From CAYNJG01 sp964397295 (lineage in GTDB: Bacteria; Planctomycetota; Planctomycetia; Pirellulales; Pirellulaceae): DNA of 64,000 nt. The stretch is taken from positions 1-64,000 of the forward strand of contig CAYNJG010000002.1 of NCBI GenBank assembly GCA_964397295.1. Direction: 5' to 3'. The notes beneath the pieces were generated by a model. The model made no database searches and was not told the origin of the DNA. It worked only from the letters and a program-made list of their open reading frames with translations. The position numbers and the translations under genes were made by a program. Below, piece after piece: positions 25,698 through 33,545 of the stretch (position 1 is its first letter; each line of letters opens with the position of its first letter).

Positions 25698-27557
25698 TCA
25701 GTGATTTCGCGAAGCTAGGCTCTTTCGTGCGTTCATGTACGTGAAGGAAACGAACGCGAGCGTCACCACGATTAGGGCGATTCCGATCCAACTGGTTGCC
25801 TGATTTGCAGCCTCCCAATTCTTCAGGTTCACTCGACAAACGATCAGGATTCCCGCCAACAGCGAGAGCATTGAATCACCCGCGATGAGTCCGGCTGCTG
25901 CGAGGATACCCCGGTGTGATGATAGTTTGAAACTTCGAGTGCCAATCACACGGGCGAGGTTTCCAAGCAGGACTCCGATTCCCATTTCTGCTGGAAGATA
26001 GATGCCAACGGCAAACGCAAGGGAGCTTAAAATCATCCCATTCGCACGACCGATCACTTCAATGCCGACGGCCAGGCAGCCTAGTCCTAGGCCGGCGAAG
26101 ACGGGCATCCATGGAACGCCAAGGTCGGGGTCGAAGAGACTCGATAAGACCGTTCCAAAAAAATCCGCTTGAGGACAAGGGAGTTTTTCACTTCCTAAAC
26201 CGTAGGCTTCGTGTGCGATGTAGAGCGAAACCGGAACCGTGATAGCGCCGGCGACACACCCGATCAGTTGTCCGATATATGCAGAGCTCACTTGAAAACC
26301 GTTTAGCTGCATAGTTTTGTAGTCTTGGCTGCTATCGTTGGCCGCGGCAATCGCCACGCAAGTCGCTACCAACACGGGCTGTAACGCAGCAATCGCGACA
26401 TAGCCGGTTTGCGCCAAAGCGATCGAAGTCACTGAGAGTACAAGCATCGCCATAAAAACCGTGCCGCTTACTGGAGACGCGCTGGCTCCGACTTGTAATG
26501 ACAGTAGTCCGCCCAAGCCCGATAGGAGACTCACCAAAACCAACGCGACAACGCCAAGAACGACAACTTTGCTCGCAGGAAGACCTTGTAGCTGAAGAAT
26601 TGCGAACAACAAGATGCCGCCGATTACGATCGCCGTAGTGAGTCCGGCTCGCATGCGTCCGGAGATCGCCAACAGCTGGTCATTGGTTTGGTCGAGATCT
26701 GGAGTCTTCTCTTCGACCACTGATTGCGATTGCTTCAAGCCTTCTATCACGTAGTTGATCAAGCTGTAGAGAACAGCAACGACCATGGCCGCACCGCCTA
26801 CCCAGCGATAGGTTTCCGAGGGAAGTTCGTACTCGGCGGAAATGCACTTCGTGATCGAGTTGACAATGCCGCCACTAAACACGAGCACCGCGGTGGGAAA
26901 TGTGAGCAGCGCCCCGATACCCAGGTAGAGCGGAGTCAGTGGCACCGGTAGTTTTACAACGTTGGCTGCTGCGAATCCGGGAACCGAAATCTTTCCAACG
27001 ACTGCCGTACCAGCGATGTACTTGAAATGAATAAGTGCCCGAACGAAAAACCCGAGCAACATCGCTGGCAGTAGCGAAAGGGATACCGGCGGACGGTCGT
27101 CGGGGTTTGCCGCTGCCGTTTGGATCAGTTGATCACAGGCGACGGCTTCCGGTGCCGGCAGACGTGGATCAGTAAGAAAACGCTTGGCAGCCAAGCCAAC
27201 GAATCCCCACCCCATAAGACTACCGGCCAGACACGCCATCATCGTCATGCCGATGTCGACACTGGGTACGGGTTGGTCCATCAGCTTGGCTGTAATCTGC
27301 AGAATTGGTGCAGTGAAGATTAAGCCAGCGCTAACGGCTGCTCCGCCCGAACCAGTAACTTGTAGAATGGCGAGAAACGGTTTCAAACGGTCTCGCATCA
27401 AACTGCCAAACACGACCCATCCAATGAGTACAACGAGCGGACTCACGCCAGGTGAAATCCCAGCCTTTGCCGTCGCGATGACGAGTGAGCCACTGATAAC
27501 AACCGAAAGTCCGGCACCGATCATAAGTGCCGCGATGGATTTGGGTTTGTTGTCCAT
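25698..27557 (-). CDS. OPT-family oligopeptide or metal-chelate transporter
   Basis: 619 residues with about 14-16 transmembrane helices. Motifs of the OPT family are recognisable: AANDSSQDYKTMQLNGFQV, then YIGQLIGCVAGAITVPVSLY, and an NKPKSIAALMIGAGLSVVIS start. Bacterial members import small peptides or metal chelates using the proton gradient. It converges with the phosphatase gene (94 bp between stops) and is followed upstream on the same strand by a degraded SMP-30 fragment, then the DUF4956 and esterase genes. Substrate is not predictable. Confidence 0.9.
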   Translation of the reverse strand: MDNKPKSIAALMIGAGLSVVISGSLVIATAKAGISPGVSPLVVLIGWVVFGSLMRDRLKPFLAILQVTGSGGAAVSAGLIFTAPILQITAKLMDQPVPSVDIGMTMMACLAGSLMGWGFVGLAAKRFLTDPRLPAPEAVACDQLIQTAAANPDDRPPVSLSLLPAMLLGFFVRALIHFKYIAGTAVVGKISVPGFAAANVVKLPVPLTPLYLGIGALLTFPTAVLVFSGGIVNSITKCISAEYELPSETYRWVGGAAMVVAVLYSLINYVIEGLKQSQSVVEEKTPDLDQTNDQLLAISGRMRAGLTTAIVIGGILLFAILQLQGLPASKVVVLGVVALVLVSLLSGLGGLLSLQVGASASPVSGTVFMAMLVLSVTSIALAQTGYVAIAALQPVLVATCVAIAAANDSSQDYKTMQLNGFQVSSAYIGQLIGCVAGAITVPVSLYIAHEAYGLGSEKLPCPQADFFGTVLSSLFDPDLGVPWMPVFAGLGLGCLAVGIEVIGRANGMILSSLAFAVGIYLPAEMGIGVLLGNLARVIGTRSFKLSSHRGILAAAGLIAGDSMLSLLAGILIVCRVNLKNWEAANQATSWIGIALIVVTLAFVSFTYMNARKSLASRNH

Positions 27558-27572
27558 AGCGTATTCGTGGGC

Positions 27573-27700
27573 TTATTTGACCGACTGTTTTCGACGATAG
27601 ATCTTTTTGCGTTGGGCAATAAATAGCGTGCTGTGGTTTCCGTCCAGTTTTGCTCGAAACATCAATGCAACGAATCGCCTTGCAGACCAAATTCGATCTT
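27573..27700 (-). pseudogene. Degraded 3' end of an esterase/SMP-30-type gene
   Basis: Read on the minus strand, the end of this gap encodes NHSTLFIAQRKKIYRRKQSV and a TAA at 27573-27575. This matches the last residues of the intact fusion protein at 28444 (NHSTLFVAQRQKIYRRRLTV). A few codons upstream ALMFRAKL matches the AWMFRANAY segment of that protein, but the roughly 65 residues between the two are missing. The fragment lies between the OPT and DUF4956 genes and is likely a leftover of a duplicated esterase/SMP-30 gene. Confidence 0.75.
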
Positions 27701-27714
27701 CCGCATAGAAAGCT

Positions 27715-28317
27715 TCAGTCCTTCACCGAGCAGACTGCAGAAATATTGGCAGTTTGATTCCTCAAATCGATTTTCTTCACTACGACATCCGTAACATCGA
27801 AACCGGTTCGCAAACGCACATCGGCCAGCAGTTGTTCCCTATTCTCGGGACGGAGTAACTCCAACTTGTCATAAACGATTGGGTGTTGCTCCATCGCAGG
27901 TGTCGCGAGAAAGCGTTCCAAACAAAACGTGAGCAATAGGATTGCGCCATTCGCAAACGCAAGTTCCGAGTAGCTCGTCTTTTTGTTGGAGAGTGCATTG
28001 ATCACCGCAATACCCACCACAACAAATAGATAGGTCATCTCCTTGATTTTAATCGCGTCAGTTCGGTAACGCAGAATGCCAAAGATCGCGAACAAACCCA
28101 GTGCCATCCCAAGACCCAGATCAAGCTTCTTCAATGCAAAGCATAGAAAAAACACCAGCACGTTCATCACGAAGAAGGCAAAGACATATGTTTGGCGACG
28201 ATGGTGTCGATAATAGATACCAAGAATCAGCAGCGCCACCACTCCGAAATCGATTCCGAAGCGAACGAGCAATTTAAAGATATCTTCGTCGAATAAAGGT
28301 ACTTCTAAGAATTCCAT
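27715..28317 (-). CDS. DUF4956 membrane protein
   Basis: 200 residues with four transmembrane helices in the first 120 (LLILGIYYRHHRRQTYVFAF, GLGMALGLFAIFGILRYRTD, MTYLFVVVGIAVINALSN, GAILLLTFCLERFL). The FGILRYRTDAIKIKEMTYLF segment is the conserved core of DUF4956. The C-terminal soluble part (LRTGFDVTDVVVKKIDLRN) is also typical. In other bacteria DUF4956 genes often neighbour polyphosphate-polymerase-like VTC-domain or CotH genes; none is seen here. Function unknown. Confidence 0.85.
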   Translation of the reverse strand: MEFLEVPLFDEDIFKLLVRFGIDFGVVALLILGIYYRHHRRQTYVFAFFVMNVLVFFLCFALKKLDLGLGMALGLFAIFGILRYRTDAIKIKEMTYLFVVVGIAVINALSNKKTSYSELAFANGAILLLTFCLERFLATPAMEQHPIVYDKLELLRPENREQLLADVRLRTGFDVTDVVVKKIDLRNQTANISAVCSVKD

Positions 28318-28443
28318 GTGTTCAATCTGAAGGCTGTAAAGAAGCCGCTAAGTATACTCGCTACCATCAACTCGACCTCCAGCTGTAACACGTAGACTCG
28401 AACAAACTGCATCAATCCGTATCGACACGTATTACTTGTGGAA

Positions 28444-31035
28444 TTATTCGACCGTCAATCTGCGACGATAAATCTTTTGGCGCTGCGCAACGAACAGTGT
28501 GCTGTGGTTCGGACCCGCGATGATGCAGCTTGTCAGTGGTTGGTCGGCATCGGGTTTTGGTAAGACTCCGCAGGGTCGGCCAGTCGGGTCGAAGATCTGA
28601 ACGCCCAGTGCGCTGGTGATGTAGTAGCGACCTATTTTGTCGACAGCCATACCATCTCCACTCGCTGATTTTTTGTACGGTGGTGGTTCGTTGAATTTGA
28701 ATTCGCCTTTGCCATCGATCGGTCGACGGAGAGTCATACTCGGCATCTTGGCGTCAAGTGTTCCGTACGCATTCGCTCGAAACATCCATGCGTATGTGCC
28801 GCCGTACTCAGAAACGGCCAGCGTTCCACCGTCATTGGACAGCGCTATTCCATTCGGTCGATTGATGCCTTTGTCGACCACAGTCACCTCACCGGATTTT
28901 GAGTTGATACGTGTAACTTGCTGCGATTTCGTTTCCGTGACGAAAACGAACCCATCTTTCGTCACCGCGAGGTCATTTGGTTTCACCCCTTTGGCGACGA
29001 CTTTAACTTCGCCATTCTTTACGTCAATTGAAATGAGTTGGCTTTTCGCACCCTGGCAACCGTACAGCAAACCATCAGCACCGAACTCCAGACCACTGAC
29101 GGATTCCTTGACGATTTCGGTTTGCTTCCCATCAGCGGCATCAATGCGGTAGATCGCAGGTGCTCGCATATCGCAAAAGTAGAGATTGCCCTCGTCGTCT
29201 GCACAAAGTCCGTCGGCGAAGCCCAGATCGTCGGCCGCGACTTCCCATGACGAGTCGGGGAGGAGATTGAGCAGAGTCAGGTCGCCGCCAAGATCGTCAC
29301 TAGTGTCGATCACCGGTTGATGTTTTTCTGCGCGCCATAGCCACTTCATTGCGTCCGAGAAACGAGTGGTGGCGTAATCGGGGCCATGACTGTAGCCTTC
29401 CGCCCAATCAAAGCGGACGTCGTAACCCATGTATTTCAGTGACGATGCCATGCGCTGATTGACCCAGGGCCAACTACCGAAGCGATTGTCGATGTCGCCG
29501 CTTGTGTCAGCCATGTAGACGCGAATCGGCTTTTGTTCTGACTTGCGTACTAACGACGGATAAATGTCACCGCCACGGAGATTCGTGAAACTTCCGACGT
29601 TCGAATAGACTTTGCGAAACAAGTCGGGTCGTTCCCAGGCTGCATTGAAGGCGCAAATCGCGCCAGAACTGGAGCCGCCTATCGCTCGCATTTCCGGGTC
29701 ATCGGAGATGCTGTAGTTCTTCGCGACTTCGGGAACGATTTCTTCCGCCAGAAAACGAACGTAGCGATCACCGAGGCTATCATATTCAAGACTACGGTTT
29801 GACGACTTGTTGCCCTTGCGTGGTTTTGACTTGTCGTGCCCCGGGTCGATGAAGATGCCGATCGTCGGTGGCATGTCACCACGGGCGATTAAGTTATCGA
29901 AGACTGTCGGGATGCTCCACGCGCCCTCAATGTCTCGCAGACGTTCGCCGTCCTGAAAGATCATCAACGCCGCTGGTTCGTCTTTCTTATATTGTTGCGG
30001 TACGTAGACGGCCCAATCTCGGATGGTGCCGGGAAAGATCTTCGATTCCCAGGCCGGCATTTTCGTGACGGTGCCTTTTGGAACTTTCTCTTGTGCGATG
30101 GCGTCAGGGTGTCGATTCCATTCGGGCTTTGTCTTGGTCGATGGAATGTTTGTTGATTCAGCGTCGTCGTCCCAGAGCCAGCGAAACGCGTCGGGCAACA
30201 CTTCGCCGCCCCATTTGCCACTGTGGCCACCTTCGGTCATGACGAGTTTGTACGGGTACCCCGCGTACTGCAAAGCAGCCGCGAGGTCTTGGTTTCCAAG
30301 CGGCCAGTTGCCGTGCAGATTGTTGAGGTCGTTCTTCCCATCTTGTAGATAGACTTTAATTGGCTTCGGCTGATCTTTCGTTTTGCGGACTAGCCCGGGG
30401 TAGGCCCAGCCGCCGCGGATGTTGGTGAAGCTACCGATGTGGCTTAGTACTTTGCCAAACTGATCGGGACGCTCCCATGCGATGGTGAACGCGCAGATGC
30501 CACTGGAAGAGATTCCGCATACGGCTCTGTCTTTGGCGTCCCTCGAAACGTTTACGCCATCAAGAGCCACTGGTAGGAACTCGTCCAACAGGAATCTTGA
30601 ATAGCGATCGCCCAACGAATCGTATTCGAACGATCGGTTGCTTCGATTCTTCGCGTCGGGCTTCGTTGATTTAACAGTCCCAGGATTCACAAACACAGCC
30701 ACGGTGACTGGCATTTCTTTTTTGTGAATCAGATTGTCAAAAACAATCGGCACCCTAAACGATCCGTCAGGCTTCACGTAGCCCTTCCCATCCATGAATA
30801 CCATCAAGTGGGCAGGCTGATCTTTCTGGTATTGGGCTGGTAAATAGACGCTGTACTCGCGGGTCGTACCAGGAAAGATCTGACTCTCTGAGAAAACGCC
30901 GCTGGTGACTTTTCCCTTCGGTACGTTTTCTTGCACCACTCGGTCGGACTCATCGGCCCGAAGTGTCGCGGCGATGAAGAGCGTTAAACCGAGGCAATAG
31001 TTGGCGATGGTAACGGTAGTTTTGAGGGACGTCAT
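28444..31035 (-). CDS. Secreted fusion of two esterase domains and an SMP-30/gluconolactonase domain
   Basis: 863 residues with a signal peptide (IANYCLGLTLFIAATLRADE). The first esterase domain, about residues 45-290, has the nucleophile elbow GISSSG and a catalytic-type GGHSG. The second, about 310-580, repeats the plan with GGSSSG and GYSHG. The halves share phrases such as FDNLI, EYDSLGDRY and WERPD, so the gene arose by internal duplication of a CE1/esterase-D-like domain. The last 270 residues form an SMP-30-like propeller (GLCADDEGNLYFCDMRAPAI; NRPNGIALSNDGGTLAVSEY). A secreted enzyme acting on ester-linked carbohydrates is plausible; the substrate is not shown. Confidence 0.88.
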   Translation of the reverse strand: MTSLKTTVTIANYCLGLTLFIAATLRADESDRVVQENVPKGKVTSGVFSESQIFPGTTREYSVYLPAQYQKDQPAHLMVFMDGKGYVKPDGSFRVPIVFDNLIHKKEMPVTVAVFVNPGTVKSTKPDAKNRSNRSFEYDSLGDRYSRFLLDEFLPVALDGVNVSRDAKDRAVCGISSSGICAFTIAWERPDQFGKVLSHIGSFTNIRGGWAYPGLVRKTKDQPKPIKVYLQDGKNDLNNLHGNWPLGNQDLAAALQYAGYPYKLVMTEGGHSGKWGGEVLPDAFRWLWDDDAESTNIPSTKTKPEWNRHPDAIAQEKVPKGTVTKMPAWESKIFPGTIRDWAVYVPQQYKKDEPAALMIFQDGERLRDIEGAWSIPTVFDNLIARGDMPPTIGIFIDPGHDKSKPRKGNKSSNRSLEYDSLGDRYVRFLAEEIVPEVAKNYSISDDPEMRAIGGSSSGAICAFNAAWERPDLFRKVYSNVGSFTNLRGGDIYPSLVRKSEQKPIRVYMADTSGDIDNRFGSWPWVNQRMASSLKYMGYDVRFDWAEGYSHGPDYATTRFSDAMKWLWRAEKHQPVIDTSDDLGGDLTLLNLLPDSSWEVAADDLGFADGLCADDEGNLYFCDMRAPAIYRIDAADGKQTEIVKESVSGLEFGADGLLYGCQGAKSQLISIDVKNGEVKVVAKGVKPNDLAVTKDGFVFVTETKSQQVTRINSKSGEVTVVDKGINRPNGIALSNDGGTLAVSEYGGTYAWMFRANAYGTLDAKMPSMTLRRPIDGKGEFKFNEPPPYKKSASGDGMAVDKIGRYYITSALGVQIFDPTGRPCGVLPKPDADQPLTSCIIAGPNHSTLFVAQRQKIYRRRLTVE

Positions 31036-31290
31036 GTTGCGCCTTTGAATCGTGTAGCCACTGAATTGATTAAGATTCTACGGCGGCGGGCAGGCTGCTG
31101 CGAGTCTCGTTCGGTTCGAAATACGTCAGTGCTTGAACACGCCAATACGCTTCACGTGTGGAACGCACAGATGGACCTAAAGTCCGCCTTCGTTTTGGAT
31201 CGCGACGACCTGCCAAAGCGTCTTGAGCGAAATCTTATCCGACGGCGATGTACGGTCATCCAACGTCGCACTGGATTTCCAATGGTTGGT

Positions 31291-31327
31291 TTGAATTCGA
31301 AAAATCAATTCAAAATCATGCGTGATT
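31291..31327. promoter_or_regulatory. Adjacent inverted repeats upstream of the PEP-CTERM gene
   Basis: TTGAATT (31291-31297) faces AATTCAA (31307-31313), and directly after it AATCA (31314-31318) faces TGATT (31323-31327). The paired small palindromes in an AT-rich patch could be an operator, but they lie about 245 bp from the next start codon. The rest of 31,036-31,572 shows no convincing gene. Confidence 0.3.
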
Positions 31328-31572
31328 GATTCTTTTCACCGAAAAAACGACCGAATGAGTACTTTTCTGAATATCAAACGCTCTACACGTGTCGAAGGGG
31401 CAAACTCATTCGAGAAATTACCTTTGACGCTTGCGGCACAACCTTAATTGCCGGCGGCCTGTCGATATTCGATAGGTATTCATGGAAGTTTAGCCGAACC
31501 AATCAAGTTCGTTCTATCGAGAGATTCCTCTCATCGAATTGCGTGCCCAGGCATCACACTGGGAGAGACCCA

Positions 31573-32637
31573 ATGTATCGTAATCTATGGTGCGCTACCG
31601 CTGCGATTGTTTGGTTATGTAACCAGTCGCTTCACGCTGGTAGCATCGCAGGGACCGTATACGAAGACACGAACTTGAACGGTTCGTACAACGTGGGCGA
31701 GGAAGTTAGCGGCATTCTAGTCCAACTCTTCGAGGACGACGGTGATCGTGTCTTTGGAATTGGCGACCAGCAATTCGGAAGCGACCTAACGACTGGCAGC
31801 GACGGTATCTACACGTTTGCCAATTTGGATCCTACCAAGAGTTACTACGTCGTACAGCCAGAACAGAACGTCGGCTCGTACACTTATACGACGAATGTCG
31901 AACCTCTCAGTGTGCCAGAAGGCCCTGTTTTGTTGATCGACGATTTTCGCGAAAGCCAGTCGGACGTCGTTACCCCGCTCGATCTTTTCTCTAGCTCCAT
32001 CGCGACAAGTGCTGACATTCTGGGCGGCGAGAGAGATGCCTTTTTGCATTTCCTCATGGGTACTGCGGACTCGAAGTTGCGATCGAATCCATATGGCTTG
32101 AGCGACGTGCTCGAGTTCGATCAAAGTGCGGGCGTTGGTTCAGTGGCCATACTCACATGGGACGGGATCGACGGCGTGGCAGATGCGAGTGCTGGAACGG
32201 GCCTAGGAGGATTGGACCTCACCAACGGCGGATTCAACACGGGAATTGAATTGACGTTGGGCATCGATGCTGCCGGCGCCAGTGATACATTTTCCCTCCG
32301 CTTGTACGAAGGATCCACAACAAACTTCTCAGAAGTCGTGATGCCAATCCCGGTGACCGATGGAACCGCAACGGCAACGGTCGTTGTACCATTCTCGTCG
32401 TTCAACGGTCCGGTCACAGCAGCAGACGTTGATGCAATTCAACTAACGCTTGGCGGGCAAAGTCCATCCATTGATATGCAGATAGACTTTCTGGGCGTCA
32501 TTGGCCCGCACGTGCATAATGTGTCCTTGACTCGCTCCGTTCCTGAACCGGGGACGGTGAGGCTGATGTTGATCTGGGCTGGGCTGGGGTTGCTCGGATT
32601 CCGCAGGGACTCGCGGTCGCCTCAGTCAGTCAAATAG
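31573..32637 (+). CDS. PEP-CTERM protein with SdrD-B-like N-terminal domain
   Basis: 354 residues from the ATG at 31573, preceded by GGGAGAG; a longer frame begins at 31543. It has a signal peptide (RNLWCATAAIVWLCNQSLHA). Next is an SdrD B/Cna-type repeat (SIAGTVYEDTNLNGSYNVGE...GSDGIYTFANLDPTKSYYVV), where aspartates would bind calcium. A beta-rich middle domain follows. The C-terminal sorting signal is VPEPGTVRLMLIWAGLGLLG then FRRD. PEP-CTERM proteins are exported and processed by exosortase, which is not in this window. Its last 16 bp overlap the convergent glyoxalase-like gene. Confidence 0.88.
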   Translation: MYRNLWCATAAIVWLCNQSLHAGSIAGTVYEDTNLNGSYNVGEEVSGILVQLFEDDGDRVFGIGDQQFGSDLTTGSDGIYTFANLDPTKSYYVVQPEQNVGSYTYTTNVEPLSVPEGPVLLIDDFRESQSDVVTPLDLFSSSIATSADILGGERDAFLHFLMGTADSKLRSNPYGLSDVLEFDQSAGVGSVAILTWDGIDGVADASAGTGLGGLDLTNGGFNTGIELTLGIDAAGASDTFSLRLYEGSTTNFSEVVMPIPVTDGTATATVVVPFSSFNGPVTAADVDAIQLTLGGQSPSIDMQIDFLGVIGPHVHNVSLTRSVPEPGTVRLMLIWAGLGLLGFRRDSRSPQSVK

Positions 32638-33023
32638 CTCGGCGCCCAAAACACTAAGTGGTTGCCGGATGGATCGTAGAGATTCAGATCCGTTTTCCGT
32701 TCTTCGTACCGAGGATCATCAATATCAGGCGTCGTGAATTCGGTGTTCTTCGAACACAGATGCCAGTGGAATGCCTCGAGCTCCTTCACCGGAATGCGCA
32801 CTTCGCAAACGGGCGCGTCCTGTTCCGCGTGACCATTTAAGTGAAGAAAGGAGGCACCAAGATGAATCTGCATGTAGAGCGGTGATTGACTATCGTCGTT
32901 AAAACGATGCTCCCAATCGACTTTATAGCCAAGGTAGTCGATGTAGAAGGCTTTCGATTTCTTTTCATCCAACATTCGAATGACCGGAATCGACGAATGG
33001 ATTTCAAATTCTTGTTGGTTCAT
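32622..33023 (-). CDS. Glyoxalase/bleomycin-resistance-fold protein
   Basis: 133 residues from the ATG at 33023; an upstream start at 33065 is possible. It has the paired beta-alpha-beta units of the VOC fold: IPVIRMLDEKKSKAFYIDYL and, at the end, LNLYDPSGNHLVFWAP with the usual DPSGN signature. The family ranges from glyoxalases to dioxygenases and antibiotic-binding proteins; the substrate is unknown. It converges on the PEP-CTERM gene with a 16-bp overlap. Confidence 0.83.
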   Translation of the reverse strand: MNQQEFEIHSSIPVIRMLDEKKSKAFYIDYLGYKVDWEHRFNDDSQSPLYMQIHLGASFLHLNGHAEQDAPVCEVRIPVKELEAFHWHLCSKNTEFTTPDIDDPRYEERKTDLNLYDPSGNHLVFWAPSYLTD

Positions 33024-33078
33024 CGCTTCATCTTGATCGGCACGAAACTTTTTTCGATCCGCCAATCTTAGCGACTAC

Positions 33079-33250
33079 CTAGTTACTTGGCTGGACCCCG
33101 GAGTCTTTCTGCCGTTGAGCAGGATTTTGATCTGTTGCAAGAATCGCGAAATTTGAGGTCAAAAAATCCAGTAACCGCTCACTCTCCTCGTAGGAGGTGA
33201 CGTTCTTTAGCTGCCCGTTCTCCTCGCCCCATACCTGGGCACTGCGGAGT
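33079..33250 (-). pseudogene. Possible gene remnant
   Basis: The minus-strand frame ending at 33079 contains a protein-like stretch (AQVWGEENGQLKNVTSYEES, then LLDFLTSNFAILATDQNPAQ) with no start and no matching upstream frame. The frame immediately upstream (to about 33480) is in another register. It may be the 3' end of a lost gene with a frameshift; the family is unknown. Nothing else is seen in 33,024-33,545. Confidence 0.25.
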
Positions 33251-33545
33251 TGTCGACTTCGGCCAGACTGGATTCCAGCCTGCCTACCACGCAATTTTGG
33301 GTATTGCGGTAAAACCCAAGCTCGCAGTCATCGCCACGAACTGTGGTGATCGAGCAACCATTTGGTTGCCTTTTGTCTAGGGCGGTAGGGATAGAAACGA
33401 ATCGTAGGCCCGTTTTCCGACGGCAATCTTTCTGGTGGGCAATGTCGCTGATGAAGAAACTAATGATCGAGGTATAATTAGGAAGCAACCTGCAACCTTG
33501 GAGAGTTCAGTCTGCTTTCGCTCCATTTTGTGTTTTTGAGGCCGT

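Noticed and set aside
31045..31329. 94-codon ORF after the esterase fusion
   Set aside because: No signature, no ribosome-binding site and its end coincides with the inverted repeats at 31,291-31,327.
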